Shown here piece by piece: positions 1 through 7,123 of a DNA stretch of 44,891 nucleotides. Position numbers and translations under genes: made by a program. Each line of letters begins with the position of its first letter. The first letter of the stretch is position 1. The DNA is from Cryobacterium sp. Y29 (lineage in GTDB: Bacteria > Actinomycetota > Actinomycetes > Actinomycetales > Microbacteriaceae), in contig NZ_PJJN01000022.1 in the NCBI RefSeq assembly GCF_002929825.1, positions 1-44,891 on the forward strand, read 5' to 3'. The notes below the pieces were generated by a model. The model had not been told where the DNA came from. It ran no database searches and saw only the letters and a list, made by a program, of their open reading frames with translations.

Positions 1-29
1 CCAGCCCAGCCCAGCCCAGCCCAGCCCTC
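1..29. repeat. CCAGC pentanucleotide tandem repeat
   Basis: Five consecutive copies of CCAGC open the window and may extend beyond its left edge. The unit is not a multiple of three, so a copy-number change inside a gene would shift the frame. Two of the three forward frames stay open through the repeat and would read Pro/Ala/Gln/Ser-rich peptide, which could be the tail of an upstream gene, but no gene can be identified from so little sequence. Positions 30-188 show no gene and no clear promoter for the next gene. Confidence 0.7.
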
Positions 30-188
30 ACTCTGCCCACCAGCAGCACTGGAACATCCGCGTCTAAGCAGTCCGCCGTCAACGTCGATAGAGGCGCGCT
101 GGCGCGCCGCTACAGGCTTTCCACACCGATACGCTCGCAAACTACCGCCCCTAAAAAACCAGCCGCAATACCATCCTGAGTTTTTCTC

Positions 189-1259
189 GTGTACATTTCG
201 TTTGTGAAAGAGATACAGACCGAGAACCGCGAGTGGATCAACTTCGCCAAGGGCGCGGCGATTATTCTCGTGGTGCTGTACCACTCGTCGTTGTTCCTCA
301 ATGACCTCGGCCTGGCCGGCAGCACCCCACGGTTGCGGCTCGTGCTGGGCTACTTTCCCATGCCGGTATTCTTCTTCATCGCCGGCCTCACCGCGCGGCG
401 TATGCTCACGTGGAACCTGAAAGACCTCTGGCGTCGGCGCCTGCTCGTGCTCGTGTATTTGTACCTGCTCTGGTCTGTCATCCGGGTCGCGTTCTACCTC
501 GTCGTGCCGCACCTGCGCGGCACCGAGCGGTCCCCGACCGACCTGCTCAACATCGCCCTACTGCCGGTTTGGCCCACCAGCAGCTACTGGTTCATCTGGG
601 CACTGGCCATTTTCACCCTGCTCGCCTGGCTTCTGCGGAAACTGCCGATCAGGCTGCAACTCCTTCTCGCGGGCGTCATCGCAGTGCTGGCGACGACGCC
701 GGGAGCGCTCGACCTCGACAACGTCGGCTGGGACCGCGTCGCCGCCAATTTCATTTTCTTCATCACCGCCGTCTACTTTCCTCACGCCATTTATCGCCTG
801 GCCGCCCGCGTTCGCGTCTGGCACGCGACTGTGCTTGTCGCTGCATATCTCGGCCTCGCCGTGCTGATCGTGCCGTTGCATCTTTCCCGTGTTCCGGGGC
901 TGATTTTGCTCGAAAGCGTGGTGGCCGTCGCGATGGGCGTCACCCTGGCCACCCTGCTGGTTCGCGTGCGATGGTTGAAATTTATGAACACGCTCGGCCA
1001 ATACAGCTTTCAAATCTATCTATTGCACCTGTTTCTCGTGGCCAGCGCCCTCGCGCTGCTGGCACCGTTCGCCGAAACCCCCTGGCTCGAACGCGCCGGA
1101 AATGCCCTGCCGTTCCTGCTCGCCGCCATCGTACTCGTCGCCTCGCTCTACCTCGCCAAGCTTCTGCGCCGGTTCTCGTTCCTCTGGGTCAGTCCGTTCC
1201 GCAAACGCCAGACCACATCAGTCTCTCGTCGGGCTCATTTGAACCGTGACCTGCTGTGA
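189..1259 (+). CDS. Acyltransferase family 3 membrane protein
   Basis: A 356-residue polytopic protein of the acyltransferase-3 family (OafA/NodX-like), which moves acetyl or succinyl groups onto exported carbohydrates at the membrane. The N-terminus carries the family signature: a WINFAKG segment followed by a first helix ending in LYHSS, the position of the usual conserved His. About ten hydrophobic helices follow, then a basic Arg-rich tail. The start used is a GTG; another GTG 15 bases later is possible, and neither has a clear Shine-Dalgarno. It overlaps the next gene by four bases (GTGA), so the two are probably co-translated. Two more proteins of this family lie at 21383-22510 and 28442-29674. 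Acyl donor and acceptor cannot be told from the sequence. Confidence 0.85.
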   Translation: MYISFVKEIQTENREWINFAKGAAIILVVLYHSSLFLNDLGLAGSTPRLRLVLGYFPMPVFFFIAGLTARRMLTWNLKDLWRRRLLVLVYLYLLWSVIRVAFYLVVPHLRGTERSPTDLLNIALLPVWPTSSYWFIWALAIFTLLAWLLRKLPIRLQLLLAGVIAVLATTPGALDLDNVGWDRVAANFIFFITAVYFPHAIYRLAARVRVWHATVLVAAYLGLAVLIVPLHLSRVPGLILLESVVAVAMGVTLATLLVRVRWLKFMNTLGQYSFQIYLLHLFLVASALALLAPFAETPWLERAGNALPFLLAAIVLVASLYLAKLLRRFSFLWVSPFRKRQTTSVSRRAHLNRDLL

Positions 1260-2173
1260 AAATATCCCGACTGTTCGCGGCATCCGTTGGGCTGCTCGCT
1301 GTCGGTCTTGTGCTGAGCGGATGCGCCGCCACCCCCAATAGGCCGAATGCGCGTGCGCACAGCGACTCGGTCGTGCTGCAGAACGACCTGCAGTACGGCA
1401 CGGCTCTTGGCCAGAAGCTGCTGCTGAACGCCTGCCTGCCCAAGAGTAAGACAGCCCCCACGGCGGCTATAATCCTCATTCACGGCGGAGGCTTCGATAG
1501 CGGAACCAAAGACTTCGGCGGCATGAAAGCGCTCTGTTCGGAACTGGCCGCCAGCGGTATCGCCGCCTTTTCGGTGGACTACCGCTTGGCGCCCAAATTT
1601 GCCTACCCGGCACAGGTGAACGATGTCACCGAAGCGCTTACATGGCTTCGGGAACCAGCCCAGATCGCGCACTTCGGCATCGACCCCGAACGCATCGGAC
1701 TGTTCGGAAGCTCTGCCGGTGCGATCATCGCTTCATCGATCGGCACCAATGGCTCGGGTAGCTTGGCTGGCGATGATCGGGTTGCGGCGGTCGTGGCGAT
1801 GTCGCCGGCGGTTGATCTCACCGAGCGGGGGCTTCTGCGTGGTAACCCTTCGACACTGGCCATAGCACCCATTTTGCAATACCTCGGCTGCTCTGACTTC
1901 GCTGACTGTCCCAACGCCCGCGCGGCGTCGCCGTTGTACGCCGTCGACAAGACCGACCCGCCGTTTTACATCGGCATTTCACAAAAGGAACTGGTTCCCC
2001 TTGAACAGGGCAAGGCCATGGCGTCAGCGCTCAAAGCGGTCGGCGTACCCGTCACTCTCGACGTGAAACCCGGTAAAAAACACGGGTTGGAGCTCCTCGA
2101 CGAGGCCACACGAGCGAGCATTCGTCAGTTCCTGATCGATAATTTAGTTAACTCCACAAGACGAACTGATTAA
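1256..2173 (+). CDS. Alpha/beta hydrolase lipoprotein (carboxylesterase-like)
   Basis: A 305-residue secreted esterase-like enzyme. Residues 1-23 form a lipoprotein signal with lipobox LSGC (Cys23), so the protein should be anchored outside the membrane. HGGGF (76-80) is the oxyanion-hole motif of the hormone-sensitive-lipase/BD-FAE group and GSSAG (151-155) is the nucleophile elbow with Ser153. A His in KKHGLEL near the C-terminus fits the catalytic His. The GTG start overlaps the acyltransferase stop by four bases. Coupling to an acyltransferase suggests a deacylase acting on the same polymer, which is inference. A terminator-like hairpin follows the stop codon directly. Confidence 0.85.
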   Translation: MKISRLFAASVGLLAVGLVLSGCAATPNRPNARAHSDSVVLQNDLQYGTALGQKLLLNACLPKSKTAPTAAIILIHGGGFDSGTKDFGGMKALCSELAASGIAAFSVDYRLAPKFAYPAQVNDVTEALTWLREPAQIAHFGIDPERIGLFGSSAGAIIASSIGTNGSGSLAGDDRVAAVVAMSPAVDLTERGLLRGNPSTLAIAPILQYLGCSDFADCPNARAASPLYAVDKTDPPFYIGISQKELVPLEQGKAMASALKAVGVPVTLDVKPGKKHGLELLDEATRASIRQFLIDNLVNSTRRTD

Positions 2174-2209
2174 ATCCTCAATACCGGCAGTCCAAAAGTG
2201 AGGATTTTT
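2172..2209 (+). terminator. Rho-independent terminator after the hydrolase
   Basis: A nine-base inverted repeat, AAATCCTCA (2172-2180) and TGAGGATTT (2199-2207), is separated by 18 bases and runs into a T-tract. It begins inside the stop codon of the hydrolase, so it should end the acyltransferase/hydrolase transcript. The stem is AT-rich and the loop long, which lowers certainty. Confidence 0.6.
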
Positions 2210-2278
2210 ATGCCAACATAGGGACTTGTCCTCGTGCACCCGAAGCACGACGCATCGATCATGCAGGAAGAAGCGCCC

Positions 2279-3757
2279 ATGGAACTGAAGCGACTGGTTC
2301 GAATACTCCGAAAGCAATGGATTCTCATCGTTGCTTTCATCCTGCTCGGCGTGGTCGGTGGAGCAGCAGCCGCCCTGCTCACTCCCGTGCAGTACGAGGC
2401 TTCCACCCGTGTATTCGTCGCCGCGCAGATTCAAAACGGGTCAACTCCCGGCGATCTCGTACAGGGCAATAACTTCGTCGTGCAAAAGCTGCCGTACTAC
2501 CTCGACGTCGCCACGAGCCCCCGAGTGCTCGACCCGGTGATCGCGAGCCTCGGCCTCAAGGAGAGCGCGGTAAACCTGGCCGAGCGGGTCACGGCCACAT
2601 CCCAGCCTGGCTCGGCCGTTATCGAACTCAGAGCTCTTGCCTCCACGGCAAATGCCGCCCAGCAGCTCGCGCAGGCCGTCTCGGACAGTTTCACCGACGT
2701 TGTGATCAATCAGCTGGAAAAGCCCGCCGATGGCGGTGCGAGCCCGGTCACAGTCGGCGTGCTCAACCCGCCGGTCGCCCCCGACAACCCGGCGGTGCCA
2801 CAGCTCTACCTCAACCTGGCCGTAGGACTGCTCATCGGGCTGCTGATCGGACTGGTCACCGCGCTCATCCTCGGCCTGTTTGACCGCCGCATCTACAACC
2901 GCGACGACATCGAGCGACTGACGGTTGTTCCCGTGCTCGGAGGTATTCCGCTCGAAGCTCGCGCCAACCCGATCATCTCGCCAAACGGTGCGTCCACCGC
3001 CCGCGCCGAGGCGTTTCGGGTGCTGCGCACCAACCTCGAGTTCGCCGACGCTGACGGCGGCCGCCGCAGCCTCGTCGTAACCTCCTCCGTTTCGGGCGAA
3101 GGCAAGACCACCACGCTCGTGAACCTCGCCATCGTGCTGGCCGAGAGCGGCGCGACGGTCGCCGTCATCGATGCCGACCTGCGCACGCCCCGGCTCGCCG
3201 ACTACCTCGGGCTCGACGCCGAGCATGGACTGACCGACGTACTCCTCGGCGACGTGCAACTCAAGGAATCTCTGCAATCGTGGGGCGCGCAGCATCCGCT
3301 CACAGTGCTGTCGTCGGGCAAGATTCCTACGAACCCGAGCGAACTGCTCGGATCCACCGCCATGGGCACGGTACTCGATGTGCTGAGCAGCAGCTACGAC
3401 TACGTGCTCCTGGACGCCCCGCCGGTACTTGCGGTGACGGACGCAGCCGTGCTCAGTCGCTGGACCGGCGGCACCATTCTGGTCGTCGGCGCCAACCGGG
3501 TGCGCGAGCCCGAACTGCTGGCTGCCTTCGACGCCCTGGACGCTGTCGGCACAACGCCCCTCGGCGTCGTGCTGGCCATGGTTCCCACCCGTGGTCCCGA
3601 TGCGCTCGTGCGTGATGGAAGCTTCTCCGTGGCCTCTTCCCGCCCGGCTCCTCGAGCCACCCCAGCAACCGGCGCGGACACGAACGAGTCGGGTCGTTCG
3701 ACCCCGTCCGACAGTGAGGCTGTGGCAGCAGTCAGCCCCACCCGCGTCACCTGGTAG
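2279..3757 (+). CDS. Wzz/BY-kinase-like polysaccharide chain-length protein
   Basis: A 492-residue membrane protein of the Wzz plus CpsD/BY-kinase type, which sets chain length and coordinates polymerisation and export. Membrane helices lie near residues 14-35 and 177-200 and enclose an extracytoplasmic Wzz domain. The cytoplasmic ATPase shows Walker A SGEGKTT (272-278), Walker A' VIDADLRTP (296-304) and Walker B VLLDAPP (376-382). The ATG at 2279 was chosen because AGGAAG lies eight bases upstream; a GTG 45 bases earlier has no such site. The tail after residue 440 is Ser/Thr/Pro/Ala-rich and has no tyrosine, so the usual C-terminal Tyr cluster is missing. It stands alone between the terminator at 2209 and the gene at 3829. 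Confidence 0.88.
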   Translation: MELKRLVRILRKQWILIVAFILLGVVGGAAAALLTPVQYEASTRVFVAAQIQNGSTPGDLVQGNNFVVQKLPYYLDVATSPRVLDPVIASLGLKESAVNLAERVTATSQPGSAVIELRALASTANAAQQLAQAVSDSFTDVVINQLEKPADGGASPVTVGVLNPPVAPDNPAVPQLYLNLAVGLLIGLLIGLVTALILGLFDRRIYNRDDIERLTVVPVLGGIPLEARANPIISPNGASTARAEAFRVLRTNLEFADADGGRRSLVVTSSVSGEGKTTTLVNLAIVLAESGATVAVIDADLRTPRLADYLGLDAEHGLTDVLLGDVQLKESLQSWGAQHPLTVLSSGKIPTNPSELLGSTAMGTVLDVLSSSYDYVLLDAPPVLAVTDAAVLSRWTGGTILVVGANRVREPELLAAFDALDAVGTTPLGVVLAMVPTRGPDALVRDGSFSVASSRPAPRATPATGADTNESGRSTPSDSEAVAAVSPTRVTW

Positions 3758-3828
3758 GACCAGAATCCCAGTGCGTTTGGCGCGCGTTCGAAGCAGTTCT
3801 GCAAGAGCTTCACCCGAAAGGAGACTCA

Positions 3829-4815
3829 GTGTCCGTGCACTCGTCTTACCCGATCGATTCGTCGTCCTCCCCGCAACGAAAGCTCCTGCTCGTCGCTTCC
3901 ACGGGCGGGCACCTGGCCCAGCTGGTGCGGCTGGCGCCGGGGCTCGGTGCCTCGCCCAGCTCGCTCTGGGTTACCTTTGATTCCGTGCAGAGCCGGTCGC
4001 TGCTGGCCGGTCAGCGGCGTATCCATGTGCCGTACGTGCGTCCCCGCGATTACCTCGGCATGATGCGCGCGGCCAGCATCGTGCGCCGGGTGCTCAGGCA
4101 CGAAACTTTTGAGGGTGCCGTGAGTACCGGCGCCGGTCTCGCCGTTGCGGCGCTGCCGCAGGCCGCAATCAGCGGTGTGCCGAGCCTGTACATCGAGAGC
4201 GTCTCCCGTGTCGAGGGGCCATCGCTCAGCGGGCGCATGCTCGCCGCCAGCCGCCTGGTCAGCGTGCGCACCCAGCATCCGGCCTGGGCTACCAGCCGCT
4301 GGCGGACCCACCCGAGCGTATTGTCCACCTACCATTCGTTGATCCGGCCCGCGCCGGAACGGCCCAGTCTGTTCGTCACCCTCGGCACCATCGAGGGGTA
4401 CCGTTTCGATTCCCTCGTCGACGCAGTTCTCGCGAGTGGCCTGGCCGATGAGCGCACCGTCTGGCAGCTCGGTTTTACGACCGACCGCACCGACCTTCCC
4501 GGCCGGGTGCACCAGATGATGCCGACCGCGCAGTTCGTCGATGCTGCCCTGAACTCCGACGTCGTAATCACCCACGCCGGTGTCGGTACCTTCATGGGGC
4601 TGCTCGAACTGGGTATCTTCCCCGTGATCGTGACCCGTCGCAAGCACCGCGGCGAACACGTTGATGACCACCAGATGCAGATCGCGGAGCTGGCCGAGTA
4701 CCTGGGCGTCGCTCGAGCCGTTGACTCGCCCGACCTGACGGCCGACGTCATCCGCTTCGTTGCCGGTCGTGCCATCGACACCGGTGTGCGCATTCCGTTG
4801 CCCAGCGACCGATGA
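3829..4815 (+). CDS. Alg14/Alg13-type fused glycosyltransferase
   Basis: A 328-residue GT28/GT1-like glycosyltransferase. The N-terminal half (about 18-170) resembles Alg14/PssD: a KLLLVAS strand followed by TGGHLAQL with the GGHL signature at 26-29. The C-terminal half (about 180-320) resembles Alg13/PssE: LFVTLGT, then THAGVGTFMGLLELG near 248-262 and GEHVDDHQ near 275-282, the nucleotide-sugar side. In many bacteria these halves are separate proteins. It probably adds an early sugar, often GlcA or GlcNAc, to a lipid-linked acceptor at the inner membrane face; the sugar is not predictable. The GTG start has AAAGGAGA just upstream. The stop overlaps the next start (ATGA). Confidence 0.82.
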   Translation: MSVHSSYPIDSSSSPQRKLLLVASTGGHLAQLVRLAPGLGASPSSLWVTFDSVQSRSLLAGQRRIHVPYVRPRDYLGMMRAASIVRRVLRHETFEGAVSTGAGLAVAALPQAAISGVPSLYIESVSRVEGPSLSGRMLAASRLVSVRTQHPAWATSRWRTHPSVLSTYHSLIRPAPERPSLFVTLGTIEGYRFDSLVDAVLASGLADERTVWQLGFTTDRTDLPGRVHQMMPTAQFVDAALNSDVVITHAGVGTFMGLLELGIFPVIVTRRKHRGEHVDDHQMQIAELAEYLGVARAVDSPDLTADVIRFVAGRAIDTGVRIPLPSDR

Positions 4816-5912
4816 GTCAGGGGGCTCCAACCGAGCGGATGCTGCGCCAAATTTTTGTCCCCGCCCGCGGGCAATATGACAACATCGGCGACATTCTGCT
4901 GCGTCGCCAACTGCTCGACTGGTTACGGGGGAGCGGTCCGCTGCACGTCTATGTCGGCAAGGCACCCGACGGGTATGCCAGGGGGCTCGGCCTCACGCCG
5001 GGCGACGTGCAATATCGCTCGTTTCGACGCTGGTACGCAGCGGCGCTTCGCAGCGCGGCCCACGGTCAAGCGTCGTACGTATTCAAACCCGGCGAGATTC
5101 AACTGACCCTGGTCGGCATGAAAGAGCACCTCGCTATGCTGCCGGTGCTTGCACTTGTTCGTGCCCGACACGGCCGCGTCGCCCGGGTCGGTGTGGGCAG
5201 CCGAAACTTCGCGCCGCTGCCGCGTGCGCTGATGGGACCCTCGATCGCGCTGTCGAACCTGTCGTTGTGGCGGGATGCAGCAACGGCCGGGTATCTCGGG
5301 CGGGGCAGTGTCATGCCCGACCTTGCCTTTGCTAGTCGCGGCAGTGGTGTCGATTCGGTCGCTATAGCGTGCCGCAACCTTCTCGTCGTCTCGATGCGCT
5401 CCGACCTCGACTACCCGAGCGCCGCCTGGCTTACGGCGGTGCGCGCAGTCGCCGCCGACCATGGCCTGCAGATCTGGTGTGTCACCCAGGTCTTGCGGGA
5501 CGATAAGAGGTGCAGTCAACTCGCGGCCGATCTCGGAGGCGAGGCGCTGCGCTGGAACGGCACCGGCCATGACGAGCAGGAACAGCGCCTGCGTGCGCTC
5601 TATCGGCGGGCCGCCCTTGCCGTGAGCGATCGTTTGCACGTGCTCGTCGGCGCCCTCACGGAGGGGGCGGTTCCGGCCGCCCTCCTCGTTGACGCGAAGT
5701 CAGACAAGATTGCGCGGCATTTTGCGGCCGCCGGACTCCACGACGTGAGCATTGTCAGCGCGGGTTTGACCGCTGCCGAGATCGCTGACCGGCTGCAGAA
5801 CCTGCTCGGCCGCCGTATGGCTATCCTGGCCGGCCTGGCCGAGGCGCAGAACGAGCTACACAACGTGCGCCGTCTGCTTGATCGGGTGCTAACCAGCGAG
5901 ACTGCGCGGTGA
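4812..5912 (+). CDS. Polysaccharide pyruvyl transferase family protein
   Basis: A 366-residue cytosolic enzyme of the PF04230-type family, which transfers a ketal pyruvyl group from phosphoenolpyruvate to a sugar of a lipid-linked repeat unit. The N-terminal Rossmann-like segment shows QYDNIGDILLRRQ, and the second half contains SDRLHVLVGALTEG, typical of the family's C-terminal lobe. It is clearly related to the product at 12369-13418: both share the N-terminal DNIGD/DNVGD segment, the DEQEQRLRALYRR-like helix and the RLH motif. It overlaps both neighbours by four bases (ATGA, GTGA), so it is translationally coupled in a three-gene operon. A nucleotide-sugar transferase role cannot be excluded. 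Confidence 0.78.
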   Translation: MSQGAPTERMLRQIFVPARGQYDNIGDILLRRQLLDWLRGSGPLHVYVGKAPDGYARGLGLTPGDVQYRSFRRWYAAALRSAAHGQASYVFKPGEIQLTLVGMKEHLAMLPVLALVRARHGRVARVGVGSRNFAPLPRALMGPSIALSNLSLWRDAATAGYLGRGSVMPDLAFASRGSGVDSVAIACRNLLVVSMRSDLDYPSAAWLTAVRAVAADHGLQIWCVTQVLRDDKRCSQLAADLGGEALRWNGTGHDEQEQRLRALYRRAALAVSDRLHVLVGALTEGAVPAALLVDAKSDKIARHFAAAGLHDVSIVSAGLTAAEIADRLQNLLGRRMAILAGLAEAQNELHNVRRLLDRVLTSETAR

Positions 5913-7123
5913 GCCTCGCCGACGCGGGCGGTACCGAGCCGATCGAGACAGAACCGATCACCATCGAGCCGCCATCAGCCACACCAAGCCCACCCCTCGT
6001 TCCGATTGTCCAAGTTGTCCCGCTTGTCCAACTTGTCCCGGTCGTCCCGGTCGTCCCGATTGTCCCGGCGTCGCCGGCTGAACGGCTGACAGCGGTGCAC
6101 ATTGGGCGCAGCGGTGAGGTCGCCGGCGGTATGAGTCAGGTCGTCAACGGCTATCTGGCACATTCTTTCGCCGATTTCGACCTGCGTTTGGTGTCCTCGC
6201 GCGATGGCAGTGGCGGGGCGCGGGCGGCCTTGCTTGCGGTGTCCGCTTTCTGGAAGGTGTTGCGTCTGTCCCGGCCCGAGCGCACCGTCGTGATCGCGCA
6301 CCTGTCGCAGGGTGGTTCCTTCGCGCGTGAAGGAGCGCTGCTCGCCCTCGCGCACGCGCGCGGTTTTGGCACGGTCGCTCAACTGCACGGCAGTTCTTTT
6401 ACCGACTTCGCCGAGAAACGACCCGGTCTGGTGGGGAGCGTCCTGCGCGCGGCCGACGTGGTGCTGACCCTGTCGGCCGAATCGCGCGACACGGCCGCCG
6501 ACTTCGTGCCGGGGGAGCGGGTTGTGCTTGTGCCGAACGCCGTCGCCGACGGCGTGCGCCGCGACATCGAACCGCTCGTGGTGTTCGGCGGTGCGGTCAG
6601 CGTGCGCAAGGGTGTCGACGTGCTCGTGGCGGCGTGGCAGCGGCTCGCGCCCGAGCATCCGCTGTGGAAACTCGTGATTGCCGGTCCCATCATTGACCAG
6701 CCTGCCGTACCGCTGGTGCGCGGGGAATTCGTCGGGGCGCTCAGCCACGAGGCTTTGATGAAGTTGCTCGAGCGTTCGGCGATCGCCGTGTTGCCCTCTC
6801 GCGACGAGGCGATGCCGATGTTCATTCTCGAAGCCATGGCTCGCAGTAACTGTGTGGTGGCGACGCGGGTCGGCGGCGTGCCGGCCGTGCTCGCCAACGG
6901 TGCGGGGGTGCTCGTGGAACCTGGCGACGCCAACTCGCTCGAGGCAGCGCTACGGCACGCGATAACGGATGCGGCCTGGCGCGTGAAAAAGGCGGATCTG
7001 GCCAGATCCGCCTTCGAGACTACCTATTCGGCGGCCGCTGTCTTTCCGCTGGTCGAGCGCAGCTGGAAGGCTGCGCTCGACCGACGATCAGACCGTGTTG
7101 CTAGGAGATACAGGCCTGGTTAG
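5909..7123 (+). CDS. GT4-type glycosyltransferase with Val/Pro-rich N-terminus
   Basis: A 404-residue GT-B glycosyltransferase. The catalytic part begins near residue 62 with a VHIGRSGEVAGGMSQVV strand and glycine loop. The C-terminal nucleotide-sugar domain has VVFGGAVSVRKG near 225 and an EX7E-like element DEAMPMFILEAMARS near 300. Residues 1-60 are an unusual extension: acidic and Pro-rich at first, then a run of Val-Pro repeats encoded by in-frame nine-base repeats. The GTG start overlaps the upstream stop (GTGA), which supports the long form. The 3' end overlaps the convergent beta-helix gene by 23 bases. It is the last gene of the 3829-7123 operon. Confidence 0.83.
   Translation: MSLADAGGTEPIETEPITIEPPSATPSPPLVPIVQVVPLVQLVPVVPVVPIVPASPAERLTAVHIGRSGEVAGGMSQVVNGYLAHSFADFDLRLVSSRDGSGGARAALLAVSAFWKVLRLSRPERTVVIAHLSQGGSFAREGALLALAHARGFGTVAQLHGSSFTDFAEKRPGLVGSVLRAADVVLTLSAESRDTAADFVPGERVVLVPNAVADGVRRDIEPLVVFGGAVSVRKGVDVLVAAWQRLAPEHPLWKLVIAGPIIDQPAVPLVRGEFVGALSHEALMKLLERSAIAVLPSRDEAMPMFILEAMARSNCVVATRVGGVPAVLANGAGVLVEPGDANSLEAALRHAITDAAWRVKKADLARSAFETTYSAAAVFPLVERSWKAALDRRSDRVARRYRPG
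6001..6069 (+). repeat. In-frame 9-bp repeat encoding Val-Pro run
   Basis: Degenerate nonamer repeats built on GTCGTCCCG, GTCCAAGTT and ATTGTCCCG encode the Val/Pro run in the N-terminal extension of the glycosyltransferase. The period is a multiple of three, so copy changes would alter protein length without shifting the frame. Confidence 0.7.

Noticed and set aside
410..1249. Long Arg/His/Pro-rich open frame inside the first acyltransferase gene
   Set aside because: It is a shadow of the real gene in a GC-rich genome: composition is unlike a protein and it lacks any domain.
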